From Actinomycetota bacterium (GTDB lineage: Bacteria > Actinomycetota > Acidimicrobiia > Acidimicrobiales > Ilumatobacteraceae), in the NCBI GenBank assembly GCA_009701715.1, contig WLJO01000009.1:21932-85931 (forward strand): 64,000 nucleotides of DNA, in the 5' to 3' direction. This document shows positions 25,716 to 34,682 of this stretch, piece by piece; positions within the stretch are counted from its first letter, which is position 1, and every line of letters starts with the position of its first letter. Made by a program: the position numbers and the translations under genes. The notes under the pieces are model-generated. The model searched no databases and was not told where the DNA came from. It was given only the letters and a program-made list of their open reading frames with translations.

Positions 25716-26216
25716 CTAGCTACCGGGAGAGGGGATGACTGTGACATCCATCTGCTCGGGCTCGAGACCGAGCACGATCAACACCTTCGAGAGCCCGTGC
25801 ACGAGTGCGAGCCCCACGCCGATCTCCACAATCTCGGGCTCGGAGAACTCCGCCCGCAGCGCTGCCTGCTGCTCGGGGGACGGGGCACCCGTCTCGTTGA
25901 GATACGCATCGGCGAGGATCAGGGCCCGCTTATGACGCTCCGGGAGTCCGCTGTCGGCCCACTGATCGGTGATCTGCTCGACGAGCTCCTCCGTGAGCCC
26001 TTCTTGCCTCGCGACCGCGAAGCGCAGCTTCTTTCAAAGACCGCAATCGGTGATGGTGGCGTTGCGCAGTCGCGCAACCTCCTTGATGGACTGCTCGACG
26101 AGGCCGTGGCTCCAGAAGTGTCCGTAGAGGTCACCGTAGGGCGTGCTGGAGAAGTACTCCGCTACGGCATTGATCGGCTTGCCGTCGGCGTCCCGAAGAC
26201 GGGGCGAGGTGGACAT
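25716..26216 (-). CDS. AhpD/carboxymuconolactone-decarboxylase-like selenoprotein (CxxU, in-frame TGA at codon 61)
   Basis: A 166-residue protein if the TGA at 26034-26036 is read as selenocysteine. Upstream is the family helix HGLVEQSIKEVARLRNA, then TDC(58)GL-U61. Downstream, in the same frame, is KKLRFAVARQEGLTEELVEQI, then HKRALILADAYLNETGAPS and VGLALVHGLSKVLIVLG, ending at TAG. Relatives have C-x-x-C here, so Sec replaces the second redox Cys. A hairpin 12 bases after the TGA has a bulged U and GGUC loop, like the E. coli fdhF SECIS. AhpD-like proteins act as peroxidase or disulfide reductase partners; the substrate is unknown. The start ATG overlaps the upstream stop (TGATG). Standard gene calling truncates this at 60 codons. 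A nonsense mutation is the alternative. Confidence 0.88.
26006..26025 (-). promoter_or_regulatory. Candidate bacterial SECIS element
   Basis: Minus-strand core CTTCGCGGTCGCGAG (26022 down to 26008): C-G, U-A, bulged U, then C-G, G-C, C-G closing a GGUC tetraloop (26016-26013). Counting the U of UGA as 1, the loop is at 21-24, against 22-25 in E. coli fdhF, where the bulged U17 and loop G23/U24 bind SelB. Two further pairs (G26025-C26006, C26024-G26007) can extend the stem past one unpaired base. Confidence 0.8.
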
Positions 26217-26650
26217 CAGATTCCTTCCACTGCGAAAACCCGGCGGAACTTGGTGAATCCGTCGAGCATGGCGATGTTCATGAGGAGGGCAACGGTTCCC
26301 TGTTCGCCGAGCAGGTGCTGGAGGCGAAGGATCTGGTCGTCGGTGATCGAGTGGTGATCGATGAGGAAGGCCTCACACACCTCGATCGAGGTGCGCTCCA
26401 CGTCGGACAGTGCAGCGTGCGAGTACCAGTTGGTTGCCTGGTCCACGAGTTCCGGATCCGCGGATGCCACGTACCCCTCGTTGCGGAGCAACTGGGCTGC
26501 GCGGATCTCCAGCAGCGTGCGCAGCCGGGGCCCAATGCTCGCTGCGGCGTGCGAGTCGAACGCCTCGAGATGCCCGGCGAGGTCCGGGCGCAATGCCAGA
26601 AGACTCTCGGCCGACGAGTCCGCAGCCGCGTTGATCCACGTTCCCCCCAT
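26216..26650 (-). CDS. AhpD/CMD-like protein, partner of the selenoprotein
   Basis: A 144-residue all-helical protein resembling carboxymuconolactone decarboxylase/AhpD folds: GPRLRTLLEIRAAQLLRNEGY, then DVERTSIEVCEAFLIDHHSI and GTVALLMNIAMLDGFTKFRRV. It lacks the CxxC motif, so it is probably a structural or substrate-binding partner of the selenoprotein encoded next, whose ATG overlaps its stop (TGATG). ATG 26650 is chosen because TACGCT lies 6 bases upstream (leaderless); the open frame upstream to 26755 runs into tag. Function is inferred from family resemblance only. Confidence 0.78.
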   Translation of the reverse strand: MGGTWINAAADSSAESLLALRPDLAGHLEAFDSHAAASIGPRLRTLLEIRAAQLLRNEGYVASADPELVDQATNWYSHAALSDVERTSIEVCEAFLIDHHSITDDQILRLQHLLGEQGTVALLMNIAMLDGFTKFRRVFAVEGI

Positions 26651-26656
26651 GTCCGG

Positions 26657-26662
26657 AGCGTA
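26657..26662 (-). promoter_or_regulatory. -10 box of leaderless AhpD-like/selenoprotein operon
   Basis: TACGCT on the minus strand, 6 bases before the ATG at 26650. It lies between the end of tag (26682) and the AhpD-like pair, suggesting the pair has its own promoter. Confidence 0.55.
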
Positions 26663-26681
26663 CCGAATCGGGCGGCCGCCG

Positions 26682-27302
26682 TCAGCCGGGGGGCACAAGC
26701 GCCACACGGGCGTCCAGACAGGCCTGACGCACGCAGCAACCCTCGAAATGATCATTGGTGAGCCCCATGGCCTGCATGAACGCGTACACCGTGGTTGGTC
26801 CCACGAACGACCAACCGCGCTTCTTCAGGTCCTTGGACATCGCTGTCGAGGCCGGGGAGACCGAAGGGATGGGGAACGCGCCCCCGGCAGGACGGTACGG
26901 CTCGGCCTCGAAGCGCCACACGTAGGCCGCCAGCGACCCGAACTCCTCGGCGAGCGCAATCACCCGGCGGGCGTTGTTGATCGTCGACTCGATCTTGCCG
27001 CGGTGGCGGACGATCCCGGCGTCGCCGAGGAGGCGCTCGACATCGTGCCCACCGAAGTTCGCCACTGCGAGTGCATCGAAGCCGGCAAAGGCGGACCGGA
27101 AGTTCTCGCGCTTGCGCAGGATCGTGAGCCACGACAGGCCCGACTGGAAGCCCTCGAGACACAGTTTCTCGAACAGCCTGCGGTCATTGAGCACCGGACG
27201 ACCCCACTCCGTGTCGTGGTAGTCGCGGTACTGCGCGTCCGGACCGGCGCCCCAGGTGCAGCGCTCGAGCCCATCCTCAGCCGCCCTGAGCCAGTCGCTC
27301 AC
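26682..27302 (-). CDS. tag: DNA-3-methyladenine glycosylase I (Tag)
   Basis: A 206-residue Tag-family glycosylase that removes 3-methyladenine from alkylated DNA. Hallmarks: RCTWGAGPDAQYRDYHDTEWG near the N-terminus with zinc-ligand Cys and His, LCLEGFQSGLSWLTILRKRENF, and a C-terminal HFEGCCVRQ with the other zinc ligands. The GTG start overlaps the TGA of the upstream cyclase gene (GTGA), so the two are translationally coupled. A longer reading to 27338 would run 12 codons into the cyclase gene. Confidence 0.94.
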   Translation of the reverse strand: MSDWLRAAEDGLERCTWGAGPDAQYRDYHDTEWGRPVLNDRRLFEKLCLEGFQSGLSWLTILRKRENFRSAFAGFDALAVANFGGHDVERLLGDAGIVRHRGKIESTINNARRVIALAEEFGSLAAYVWRFEAEPYRPAGGAFPIPSVSPASTAMSKDLKKRGWSFVGPTTVYAFMQAMGLTNDHFEGCCVRQACLDARVALVPPG

Positions 27303-30300
27303 GACTGCGTCATCGTCGACTCGAAAACGCGTCGCCACCCGTGCAGCGGGACGTCGAGCTCGAGACCCTGCCCGGCCTCGCGCTCAGGATCGACGATCGA
27401 GCGGGCAAGTGCGATAACTGCCTTCGCCACGACATCCCCGGTGCGCACCGCTATCGCATCCGCGCGGTCCAGCGCGTTGACGGCGGCGCGCGGTGATCCG
27501 GTGCGAGCGTGCGCGAGCGCAGCACCGACTCCCGCGTACACGTGATCGAGGTAGCTGGCTCCGTAATCGGCCGACACGGCAGCCGAACGCGCCAGCGCCG
27601 CGTCGAACTCTCCGAGGCTCACGTCCACGAGCACCCGTACCGATGTGAGGTACGCGTACGCCACACCGGCTACCGCGGTTTCCGCCTGCTCAAGGCAGCG
27701 CAGCGCATCGTCGGGACGGCCGAGCTGTACCAGACCGAGTGCCCTCGCTACCCACGCCTCGCTGGTGAACCCGATACGGGCGCGGTCGTTGTCGACGGCG
27801 AGCTCGGCGGCGCGGACTGCCCGGTCCGACTCGCCCAACTGCGCAGCGCTCGCCGCCTCGGTGAGCAGCACGAGCCCCTGCATCTGGTACACATCGCCGA
27901 GGAGGTGCATCTCCTCCACCGTACGTTGGTGCGCCGAGGCCCGGCCGAGCGCTGCCGTCGCCCTGGTGAGCGGGGCGAGCGCGAGCAGTTCACCGAAACC
28001 ATCGCCCATGCGCTTGAACCGCGTCCGCGCCGTCTCGCCCTGCTTGAGTGCGTCCTCGGTACGCCCGCGCCAGAGCCAGAGGTTCGCCTGGAGGGACTGC
28101 ATCATCCCCGCCGCCCAGTCGTCACCGCGATCGAGTGCTTCCTCGAGCACCCGGTCCGCCAGTTCACTCGCCTCGTCGGTACGGCCTTGGTAGTAACGGA
28201 CATAAGCCAGCAGACCCTGCACCCAGCCGAGACCACCGCGATCGCCCATGGCCGTCATGCTGCGCTGAGCGAGGTCGAGGCGCGCCTCGGCCTGCACAAG
28301 GTCGCCCGAGATGAACGACAGCCATGCCCGGTGCCACTCCACCCAGGCGAGCCCGATCGCGTCCGCACCACCTTGGGTAAGCCGCTCCGCCTCGTCGAGC
28401 AACTGCTCCGCGAGGTGAAGATCCCCGCCAAGGAGTTCGACGAACGCTCGGTCACGCAGTGCCCGCGCGAGCCGCAGCGGCTTGCCGACCTCACGGAACA
28501 GCCGTACTGCCTCGGAGAACTCGCCGCGCGCGCCGGGCAGGTTCCCGCTGAGGCGCACGACCGTTCCGAGGATCCGTCGGGCCTCGGCCTCGGACTCGAG
28601 GTCCCCGAGCAGTGCGCTGGAACGCAGCACCCGGTCGAGGTCCGCCCGTGCGCGTGCGATATTTCGCTGCTCGGCGTGCGACGCCGCCCGGATCAGGCAG
28701 AGGCGGAGCATCGACGGCACCCTCGCATCGTCGACCTCCTCGCCAAGCAGGTCGAGACCCCGTGTGGCGAGACGGACGGCAGACCGCATGTAGTGCTGCT
28801 CGGACGCGCGCTCCGCGGCGAGGGTCAACCACCTCACGGCTCGGTCGACGACGTCGCCCGGCACGCCCGACACGGGCCCGAGTTCCGCGACCAGTTCGGC
28901 AGTGGTGGCGTAGTGGTGTGCGATCTCGTCCCGGTTGGCCGTGCCCTCCCGTGTTGTCTCGTTCGGGCCGCCCGATCCCGAGAGCAACACGAAGCGCTCG
29001 TAGATCATTGCGAGCGACTCCGCGATCCCGTAGTGCCGGACGGCGCGAACTGCCTTGGTGAGTGTGTTGTACGCGACGTCCCTCACGGACTGCGAACGGA
29101 AGCTCCAGCGCCGGCCTTCACGCGCGAGCAACCCGGCGTCCACGAGCGCATCAAGCGTCGAGCTGTCTCCGTGCTGCCCGAGTGCCTCCGCGAAGCGGAG
29201 CAGTGCCGTCAGCGAACCGGAGGCGCCAAGCACCGCTGCGTTGTCGAGCATCGCCCGCTGGTCCGAGGTCAACTGGTCCAGGCGGGCCGACACCAGTGTT
29301 CGCAGGGAGTCCGGCAGGTCGCCGACGTGCCCACCGTCCGCCACGAGCGTTGCGAGTTCCTCAAGGAACAGTGGATTGCCGCCACTCCGGTCATACAGCG
29401 AGGCAACGATTGCCGAATCGGCCGAGTCGCCGAGGATTGCTGCTGCGAGCTGTTCGGTGGACGATCGGTCAAGGGGCTCGAGCCTCAGGTGGAGCGACGT
29501 GAACAGCGGGCTCATCGGGGGCCACGCAACCTCCACGTCGGGGCGCGCCGTTGTGAGCAGCACGAACGGCAGGTTGGCGAGGTTGGTGAGTAACTGCTCC
29601 AGCAGGTTGAGCACCACCGTGTCCGCCCAGTGGACGTCCGCGATAGCGAGGAGCAGCGGGCCCCGGTTGCACCGGGCGTGCAGCACCGTGATGAGGGCAC
29701 GAGTGAGTTCCTCACGTGCCCGAACGGCATCGAGACGGTCGAGGGCCGAGGGCTGTCCGACGAGGTGGAGGAACGCGTCGCCGATCCGCACGATCTCCGG
29801 ATCGTCGTCGGAGCGACCGAGCAGTTCCGCCGCGCGCTGCATGCCCGTGCGCCGGACGCCCTCCGCCTCCATGTCACCGAGACCGAGCGCATCGCTGAGC
29901 GCCGTTGCGATCGGCCACCACACGTTTGCCTCGCCGTACGCAACGCACGCCCCGACGAGCACGGAAAGCCCGTGGGCCTCGCGAGCGGTTCGCACAATCT
30001 CCTCCGCCAGACGGCTCTTGCCGACGCCACCCTCACCGTCAATCGCCACGAGCAGCGCCTTCTGGCGTGCCACCGCATACGCAACACCGGAGAGCAGCAG
30101 TTGCGTCTCCTCGGCACGGCCGATCATTGGGGTGGAGCGCTCCCGGCGGCGGCGCCCGGGCCGCAGGCTCACCTCCTCCGCGAGCCACGCGTCGATCGAC
30201 TGCTCGCGCCCGCGTGGGGTGAGGGACTCGAACCACGAGTAGCGGATGGGACGGTCCGTGAGCACCTTGGTGGGCTGGCCGACGAGCACTCGACCGGGTG

Positions 30301-30799
30301 GCGCCTCGGACTGCAGCCGGGATGCGGTGTTCACCACGTCGCCCATCGCCGTGTAGGCACCGCCCGCGCGGAAGGCGCCGACGAGCACCTCCCCGGTATT
30401 GATGCCGATGCGCATCTGCAGACCGGAGACCGCCTCACGGTTGTGATCGCTCAGCGTTTGCTGCATCTTCAGCGCGGCGCGGACGGCCCGCTCGGCATCG
30501 TCGTCGTGCGTGATCGGCGCACCGAAGAGCGCAACGATGCAGTCGCCGATGATCTTGTCCACGTGCCCGCCGAAAAGGACCACGTCCTCCACCATCTTCT
30601 GGAAGATGCCGTCCACGAGTCGCTTCACCTGCTCAGGGTCTGCGTGCTCGGACAGTGTGGTGAACCCGACGATGTCCGCGAATAGGACCGTGACAACGCG
30701 CCGTTCCTCACCGAGCGCACTGCTCACCTCTGCACCGCAGCCCGGACAGAAGCGGGCACCGTCTGGCGCGAACGCCGAGCAGGAAGTGCAGGTCAACAT
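27299..30799 (-). CDS. Class III adenylyl cyclase - AAA ATPase - TPR regulator
   Basis: A 1166-residue multidomain protein. Residues 1-24: zinc ribbon (CTSC and CPGC). About 33-190: class III nucleotide cyclase domain with metal Asp42 (FADIVGFT) and Asp86 (GDCIVALFG), purine-selecting Lys82 and Asp154, and transition-state Asn157 and Arg161, so ATP-cyclising activity is expected. About 240-560: AAA_16-type ATPase with Walker A GEGGVGKS and Walker B LLLAIADVHWAD. The rest is TPR-like helical repeats. No HTH is seen. Such proteins are common in actinobacteria as signal-integrating ATPases. tag overlaps its stop by four bases. Confidence 0.92.
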   Translation of the reverse strand: MLTCTSCSAFAPDGARFCPGCGAEVSSALGEERRVVTVLFADIVGFTTLSEHADPEQVKRLVDGIFQKMVEDVVLFGGHVDKIIGDCIVALFGAPITHDDDAERAVRAALKMQQTLSDHNREAVSGLQMRIGINTGEVLVGAFRAGGAYTAMGDVVNTASRLQSEAPPGRVLVGQPTKVLTDRPIRYSWFESLTPRGREQSIDAWLAEEVSLRPGRRRRERSTPMIGRAEETQLLLSGVAYAVARQKALLVAIDGEGGVGKSRLAEEIVRTAREAHGLSVLVGACVAYGEANVWWPIATALSDALGLGDMEAEGVRRTGMQRAAELLGRSDDDPEIVRIGDAFLHLVGQPSALDRLDAVRAREELTRALITVLHARCNRGPLLLAIADVHWADTVVLNLLEQLLTNLANLPFVLLTTARPDVEVAWPPMSPLFTSLHLRLEPLDRSSTEQLAAAILGDSADSAIVASLYDRSGGNPLFLEELATLVADGGHVGDLPDSLRTLVSARLDQLTSDQRAMLDNAAVLGASGSLTALLRFAEALGQHGDSSTLDALVDAGLLAREGRRWSFRSQSVRDVAYNTLTKAVRAVRHYGIAESLAMIYERFVLLSGSGGPNETTREGTANRDEIAHHYATTAELVAELGPVSGVPGDVVDRAVRWLTLAAERASEQHYMRSAVRLATRGLDLLGEEVDDARVPSMLRLCLIRAASHAEQRNIARARADLDRVLRSSALLGDLESEAEARRILGTVVRLSGNLPGARGEFSEAVRLFREVGKPLRLARALRDRAFVELLGGDLHLAEQLLDEAERLTQGGADAIGLAWVEWHRAWLSFISGDLVQAEARLDLAQRSMTAMGDRGGLGWVQGLLAYVRYYQGRTDEASELADRVLEEALDRGDDWAAGMMQSLQANLWLWRGRTEDALKQGETARTRFKRMGDGFGELLALAPLTRATAALGRASAHQRTVEEMHLLGDVYQMQGLVLLTEAASAAQLGESDRAVRAAELAVDNDRARIGFTSEAWVARALGLVQLGRPDDALRCLEQAETAVAGVAYAYLTSVRVLVDVSLGEFDAALARSAAVSADYGASYLDHVYAGVGAALAHARTGSPRAAVNALDRADAIAVRTGDVVAKAVIALARSIVDPEREAGQGLELDVPLHGWRRVFESTMTQS

Positions 30800-30949
30800 G
30801 CTTGCGACCGCCAGTCACCTGCCGTGGCAGCCGGGGGGCGGAGATCCGGATGCATGAGCGCGATCGTACGCTGCCGGCCGCCCGCGGCGGGGATTGAAAT
30901 ATTGGGTCGCAGCGGATGGAGTCAGGCAGACCGGGGCGAGACTGTACGC

Positions 30950-31702
30950 ATGTCCACCCCCACTTCCCAACCGGTTGCTACCGCCGCCGCTGGCTCCGTC
31001 GATGCCGTGAAGGTGTACGGCAAGGGTGGTACCGAGGTCCGGGCGCTCGACGGGGTCACCGTGTCGTTCGAGCGCGGCCGCTTCACCGCCATCATGGGCC
31101 CGTCCGGGTCCGGCAAGTCCACCCTGATGCACTGCCTCGCCGGGCTCGATCGGCTCAGCGGCGGCAAGGCCTACATCGGTGACGTCGATGTCTCCGGCCT
31201 GAACGACAAGCAACTAACCATGCTGCGCCGGGACCAGGTCGGGTTCGTCTTCCAGTCGTTCAACCTCGTGCCCACGCTCACCGCACTCGAGAACATCACG
31301 CTGCCGCTGGCGCTCGGCGGCCGCAAGCCAGATCAGCAGTGGCTCGACCGTGTGATCGATGCCGTCAGCCTGCGCCCCAGGCTCTCGCACAAGCCGAGCG
31401 AGCTCTCCGGCGGGCAGCAGCAGCGGGTTGCCGTAGCCCGGGCGCTCGTGACCCGTCCGCAGATCATCTTCGCCGACGAGCCCACCGGCAACCTGGACTC
31501 GCACTCGAGTACGGAGATTCTCGAGTTCATGCGGCATGCGGTGGACGAATTCGGCCAGACGATCGTGATGGTCACCCACGACCCGAGCGCCGCCAGTCAT
31601 GCCGACCGCGTGGTGTTCCTCGCCGACGGGCGCGTGGTCGACGAGATGGAGTCCCCCACCGCCGAGCGAATCCTGGACCACCTCAAGCGCCTGGGCGGCT
31701 GA
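30950..31702 (+). CDS. ABC transporter ATP-binding protein, MacB/LolD type
   Basis: A 250-residue ATPase: Walker [11 protein letters not shown]-loop [17 protein letters not shown], signature [15 protein letters not shown], Walker [15 protein letters not shown]-loop MVTHDP. The ENI..PLALGG and EPTGNLDS features are those of the MacB/LolD/FtsE subfamily. It pairs with the permease that starts 2 bases after its stop. The start ATG 30950 is chosen by homology; the frame is open upstream but lacks family sequence. Confidence 0.94.
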   Translation: MSTPTSQPVATAAAGSVDAVKVYGKGGTEVRALDGVTVSFERGRFTAIMGPSGSGKSTLMHCLAGLDRLSGGKAYIGDVDVSGLNDKQLTMLRRDQVGFVFQSFNLVPTLTALENITLPLALGGRKPDQQWLDRVIDAVSLRPRLSHKPSELSGGQQQRVAVARALVTRPQIIFADEPTGNLDSHSSTEILEFMRHAVDEFGQTIVMVTHDPSAASHADRVVFLADGRVVDEMESPTAERILDHLKRLGG

Positions 31703-31704
31703 CC

Positions 31705-34254
31705 ATGCTCCGAATCGCCCTGAAGGGCGTGCTCGCCCGCAAGACGCGCCTGTTGCTCACATCGCTCGCCGTCATGCTCGGCACCGCGTTCCTCACCGGG
31801 ACCACCGTGTTCACCGACACGATCAAGGGCACGTTCGACAACCTCTTCTCGAGCGTCTTCGCGAATGTCGATGCATACGTCCGGTCCAGCGACGTCATCG
31901 AACAGGACTTCGGCGACGCACAGCGCGGCAAGATCTCCGGAACGCTCGTCGAGCAGATCCGCGAGGTCCCCGGCGTCCTCGCTGCAGAGGCCTCCGTCCA
32001 GCAGTTCGCGGTCATCATCGACAAGCAGGGCAAGCCGGTCGGTAAGCCGGGCGGCGGTCCACCGACCTTCGGCGCCACGGTCGGCAGCGACACCATCGGC
32101 TTCTGGCGCTTCGAGACCGGACGTGCCCCGCGCGACGGCACCGAGATGGCCGTCGACGTCAACTCCTTCGGGCGCGGCAAGTTCGCTATCGGCGACCGCA
32201 TCAAGGTCACTGCCGTGGGAGGCACCCGGGAGTTCACCCTCGTCGGGGCGGCACACTTCGGCACTGTCGACTCGCCGGGGGGTGCAACGTTCGCCCTTTT
32301 CGACGACCGGACGGCCGCAGAGTTCCTCAACGGCAAGCAGGATTCGTACGACGCGATCGTCGTCCGGGGCGACGGCAGCGTGTCGGAGACTGAACTCGTC
32401 GACCGGATCCGGCAGACGATCGGGACCACCGGGGTCGAGACCATCACCGGCAAGGCGATTGAGGAAGAGAACAAGAGCGATATCCAGAAGGGACTCAGCT
32501 TCTTCTCGGTGTTCCTCACCGTGTTTGCGTTCATCGCGCTGTTCGTCGCCACGTTCGTCATCTACAACCTGTTCTCGATCACCGTCGCGCAGCGCCGACG
32601 CGAGAACGCGCTGCTGCGCGCCGTCGGCGCCAGCCGCAGGCAGGTCACCTTTGCACTGCTGGTCGAGGCATTCGTGATCGGCCTCGTCGGCTCCCTGATC
32701 GGGCTCGTCTCGGGAGTTGGCCTCGCTGTCGGTCTCCGCAGTCTGCTCAGTGCGGCGGGGGTGGATCTGCCGTCCACCGGCGTGAGCCTGCGCGGCAGCA
32801 CCGTGGTCACCACACTGTGCGTCGGTTTGCTCGTCACCGCAGCGTCGGCGCTCCTGCCGGCGATCCGGTCGAGCAAGGTGCCGCCCGTCGCCGCACTCCG
32901 GGACGAGGCGATCGAACCTGACGCGTGGTCCCGCTCACGCCTCATCTGGGGCGTGCTCCTCCTCGGTGTCGGTATCGCGGGCGTCATGGGTGCCCTGTTC
33001 GGCGGCAAGCTCGTACTCCTGGGCCCAGGTGCACTCGGGCTCTTCACGGGGCTCTTCGTGCTCGGACCCCTCGTTGCCGGTCCACTCGCACGCCTCGCAG
33101 GGATCCCCTTGCGCTCGCTGCGCGGGATCACCGGCCAGATGGGCGCCGAGAACGCTGCGCGGAACCCGAAACGTACGGCCCGGACGGCTGCTGCCCTCCT
33201 CGTCGGGGCGGCCCTCGTTGCAGCCGTGACCGTCATGGCCAGCTCCATCAAGACCTCAGTCCGGGCGATCTTCGCCGATCAGTTCCAGGGGGACCTCACG
33301 GTTACCGTCAAGTCCTTCGGCTTCGGCGGCCTCCCGATCACCCTCGCCCCGGCGTTGGGTCAACTCCCCGAGATCGAGGTGGCAACCGGGGTCGGCATTG
33401 CCGTCGCAAAGCTGCCCGAACGCTCCAAGGGCACCACCGTCACCGTGGTGGATCCGTCCACCGTGTCGGCGCTGTTCGACCTGAAAGTCGTTCAGGGCTC
33501 GCTCACCGACCTCGACCGTGCCTCCATCGCGTTGAGCAGGAAGAAGTCCGAGTCCTTAGGCAAGGGGATCGGCTCCACCATCACCTTCTCGTCGCTCGGG
33601 GGCGCCCAGCGTGACCTCCGGGTTGTCGCCGTGTACGAGGAGGACACGCTCGCTGGCGGGTTCACCGTGTCCCGGGAGGTGTTCGATGGCGCTGACGACA
33701 ACCTCTTCGACTTCGGCGTGTACATGCTGAAGAAGGACGGCTTCAGCGACACCGCTGCGAAGTCCGCTGTCGACGCGGTGGTACAGGAGCTTGCGCCAAT
33801 CGGGACCACCAAGACCCGGGTGGAGTACATCGACAGCCAGGCCAAGCAGGTCGACCCGCTGCTCAACCTCATCTACGGATTGCTTGCGCTGTCCGTTGTG
33901 ATCGCGGCGATCGGCATCGTCATCACGCTGCTGCTGTCTGTCTACGAACGGCGCAGGGAACTCGGCCTCCTGCGGGCCATCGGGATGACACGTTCCCAAG
34001 TCCGCTCGAGTATCCGCTGGGAGGCACTCATCGTCACCCTCATCGGAGCGGTCGAGGGCGTTGCAATCGGGCTCGCCCTCGGGTTCGCCGTCGTCGCGGC
34101 ACTGAAGGACCAGGGCCTCAACCAGTTCTCCGTGCCGATCATCCGCATGGCATCGATCTTCGTCATCGCCATCGTGCTCGGTGTGCTGGCCGCAATCATC
34201 CCGGCACGGCGCGCCACGAAGGTCAACGTGCTCGAGGCCATCTCCACCAACTGA
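31705..34254 (+). CDS. ABC transporter permease with duplicated FtsX domain
   Basis: An 849-residue membrane protein with about eight to ten transmembrane segments: an N-terminal one (LLLTSLAVMLGTAFLTGTTVF), a large extracellular MacB-PCD-like domain, an FtsX core (VFLTVFAFIALFVATFVIYNLF and following), a middle pair, a second extracellular domain and a C-terminal FtsX core (LLALSVVIAAIGIVITLLLSVYERRRELGLLRAIGMTR in part). The ERRRELGLLRAIG motif is diagnostic. It likely exports lipids, lipoproteins or antimicrobial molecules or acts as a mechanotransmitter with the adjacent ATPase. Confidence 0.92.
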   Translation: MLRIALKGVLARKTRLLLTSLAVMLGTAFLTGTTVFTDTIKGTFDNLFSSVFANVDAYVRSSDVIEQDFGDAQRGKISGTLVEQIREVPGVLAAEASVQQFAVIIDKQGKPVGKPGGGPPTFGATVGSDTIGFWRFETGRAPRDGTEMAVDVNSFGRGKFAIGDRIKVTAVGGTREFTLVGAAHFGTVDSPGGATFALFDDRTAAEFLNGKQDSYDAIVVRGDGSVSETELVDRIRQTIGTTGVETITGKAIEEENKSDIQKGLSFFSVFLTVFAFIALFVATFVIYNLFSITVAQRRRENALLRAVGASRRQVTFALLVEAFVIGLVGSLIGLVSGVGLAVGLRSLLSAAGVDLPSTGVSLRGSTVVTTLCVGLLVTAASALLPAIRSSKVPPVAALRDEAIEPDAWSRSRLIWGVLLLGVGIAGVMGALFGGKLVLLGPGALGLFTGLFVLGPLVAGPLARLAGIPLRSLRGITGQMGAENAARNPKRTARTAAALLVGAALVAAVTVMASSIKTSVRAIFADQFQGDLTVTVKSFGFGGLPITLAPALGQLPEIEVATGVGIAVAKLPERSKGTTVTVVDPSTVSALFDLKVVQGSLTDLDRASIALSRKKSESLGKGIGSTITFSSLGGAQRDLRVVAVYEEDTLAGGFTVSREVFDGADDNLFDFGVYMLKKDGFSDTAAKSAVDAVVQELAPIGTTKTRVEYIDSQAKQVDPLLNLIYGLLALSVVIAAIGIVITLLLSVYERRRELGLLRAIGMTRSQVRSSIRWEALIVTLIGAVEGVAIGLALGFAVVAALKDQGLNQFSVPIIRMASIFVIAIVLGVLAAIIPARRATKVNVLEAISTN

Positions 34255-34276
34255 CGCGTGCAAACGGCAGCCGCAC

Positions 34277-34282
34277 TACGTT
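34277..34282 (+). promoter_or_regulatory. -10 box of leaderless PPOX gene
   Basis: TACGTT, then 7 bases, then ATG 34290. Confidence 0.5.
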
Positions 34283-34289
34283 CGACAGC

Positions 34290-34682
34290 ATGCCCTACGA
34301 CCCGAAGAACCTCCCCGAGGAGGTGGTCGCGTTTCTCAACGAGCGCCACCTGGCCACGCTCACCACGATGCGACCCGACGGCTCCCCCCACGTCGTCCCG
34401 GTGGGTTTCGCCTGGGATGACCGCGTCGGCCTCGTGCGGATCATCACGTTCGCCCCCTCGATCAAGGCAAGAAACGTGCTACGGGGTGGGACGCGTGCCG
34501 CAGTATCACAGGTGGACGGCGGCCGATGGCTCACCCTCGAGGGCGTTGCCCGCCTGACCGATGACCCCGCCGACGTTGCCGCAGCGGTGGCCGGGTATGC
34601 GGCCCGCTACCGCCAGCCGAGCGAGCGCATCGACCGCGTCGCGATCGAGATCGGCGTGGATCGCGTGCTCGGTCGCGCCTGA
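34290..34682 (+). CDS. PPOX-class F420-dependent oxidoreductase
   Basis: A 130-residue split-barrel protein: FLNERHLATLTTMRPDGSPHVVPVGFAWDD is the classic N-terminus of actinobacterial PPOX/Rv-type F420-dependent reductases, followed by ARNVLRGGTRAAVSQVDGGRWLTLEG. It should bind F420 or FMN as a dimer; substrate unknown (biliverdin or quinone-like molecules are known for relatives). Its last 76 bases overlap the 3' end of the convergent Nei-type glycosylase gene. Confidence 0.88.
   Translation: MPYDPKNLPEEVVAFLNERHLATLTTMRPDGSPHVVPVGFAWDDRVGLVRIITFAPSIKARNVLRGGTRAAVSQVDGGRWLTLEGVARLTDDPADVAAAVAGYAARYRQPSERIDRVAIEIGVDRVLGRA

Noticed and set aside
25919..26134. 71-codon ORF and a 60-codon truncated AhpD-like ORF (26034-26216)
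   Set aside because: The 71-codon reading is in another frame of the selenoprotein gene. The 60-codon one is the N-terminal part ending at the TGA; the same frame continues with family sequence.
27509..29593. 694-codon plus-strand ORF
   Set aside because: Antisense shadow of the cyclase-ATPase-TPR gene; TPR regions in high-GC DNA often leave open opposite frames.
30220..30235. tRNA-like T-loop (GACTCGAACC on the plus strand)
   Set aside because: It lies in the cyclase/ATPase coding region and no acceptor stem, D loop or anticodon arm surrounds it.
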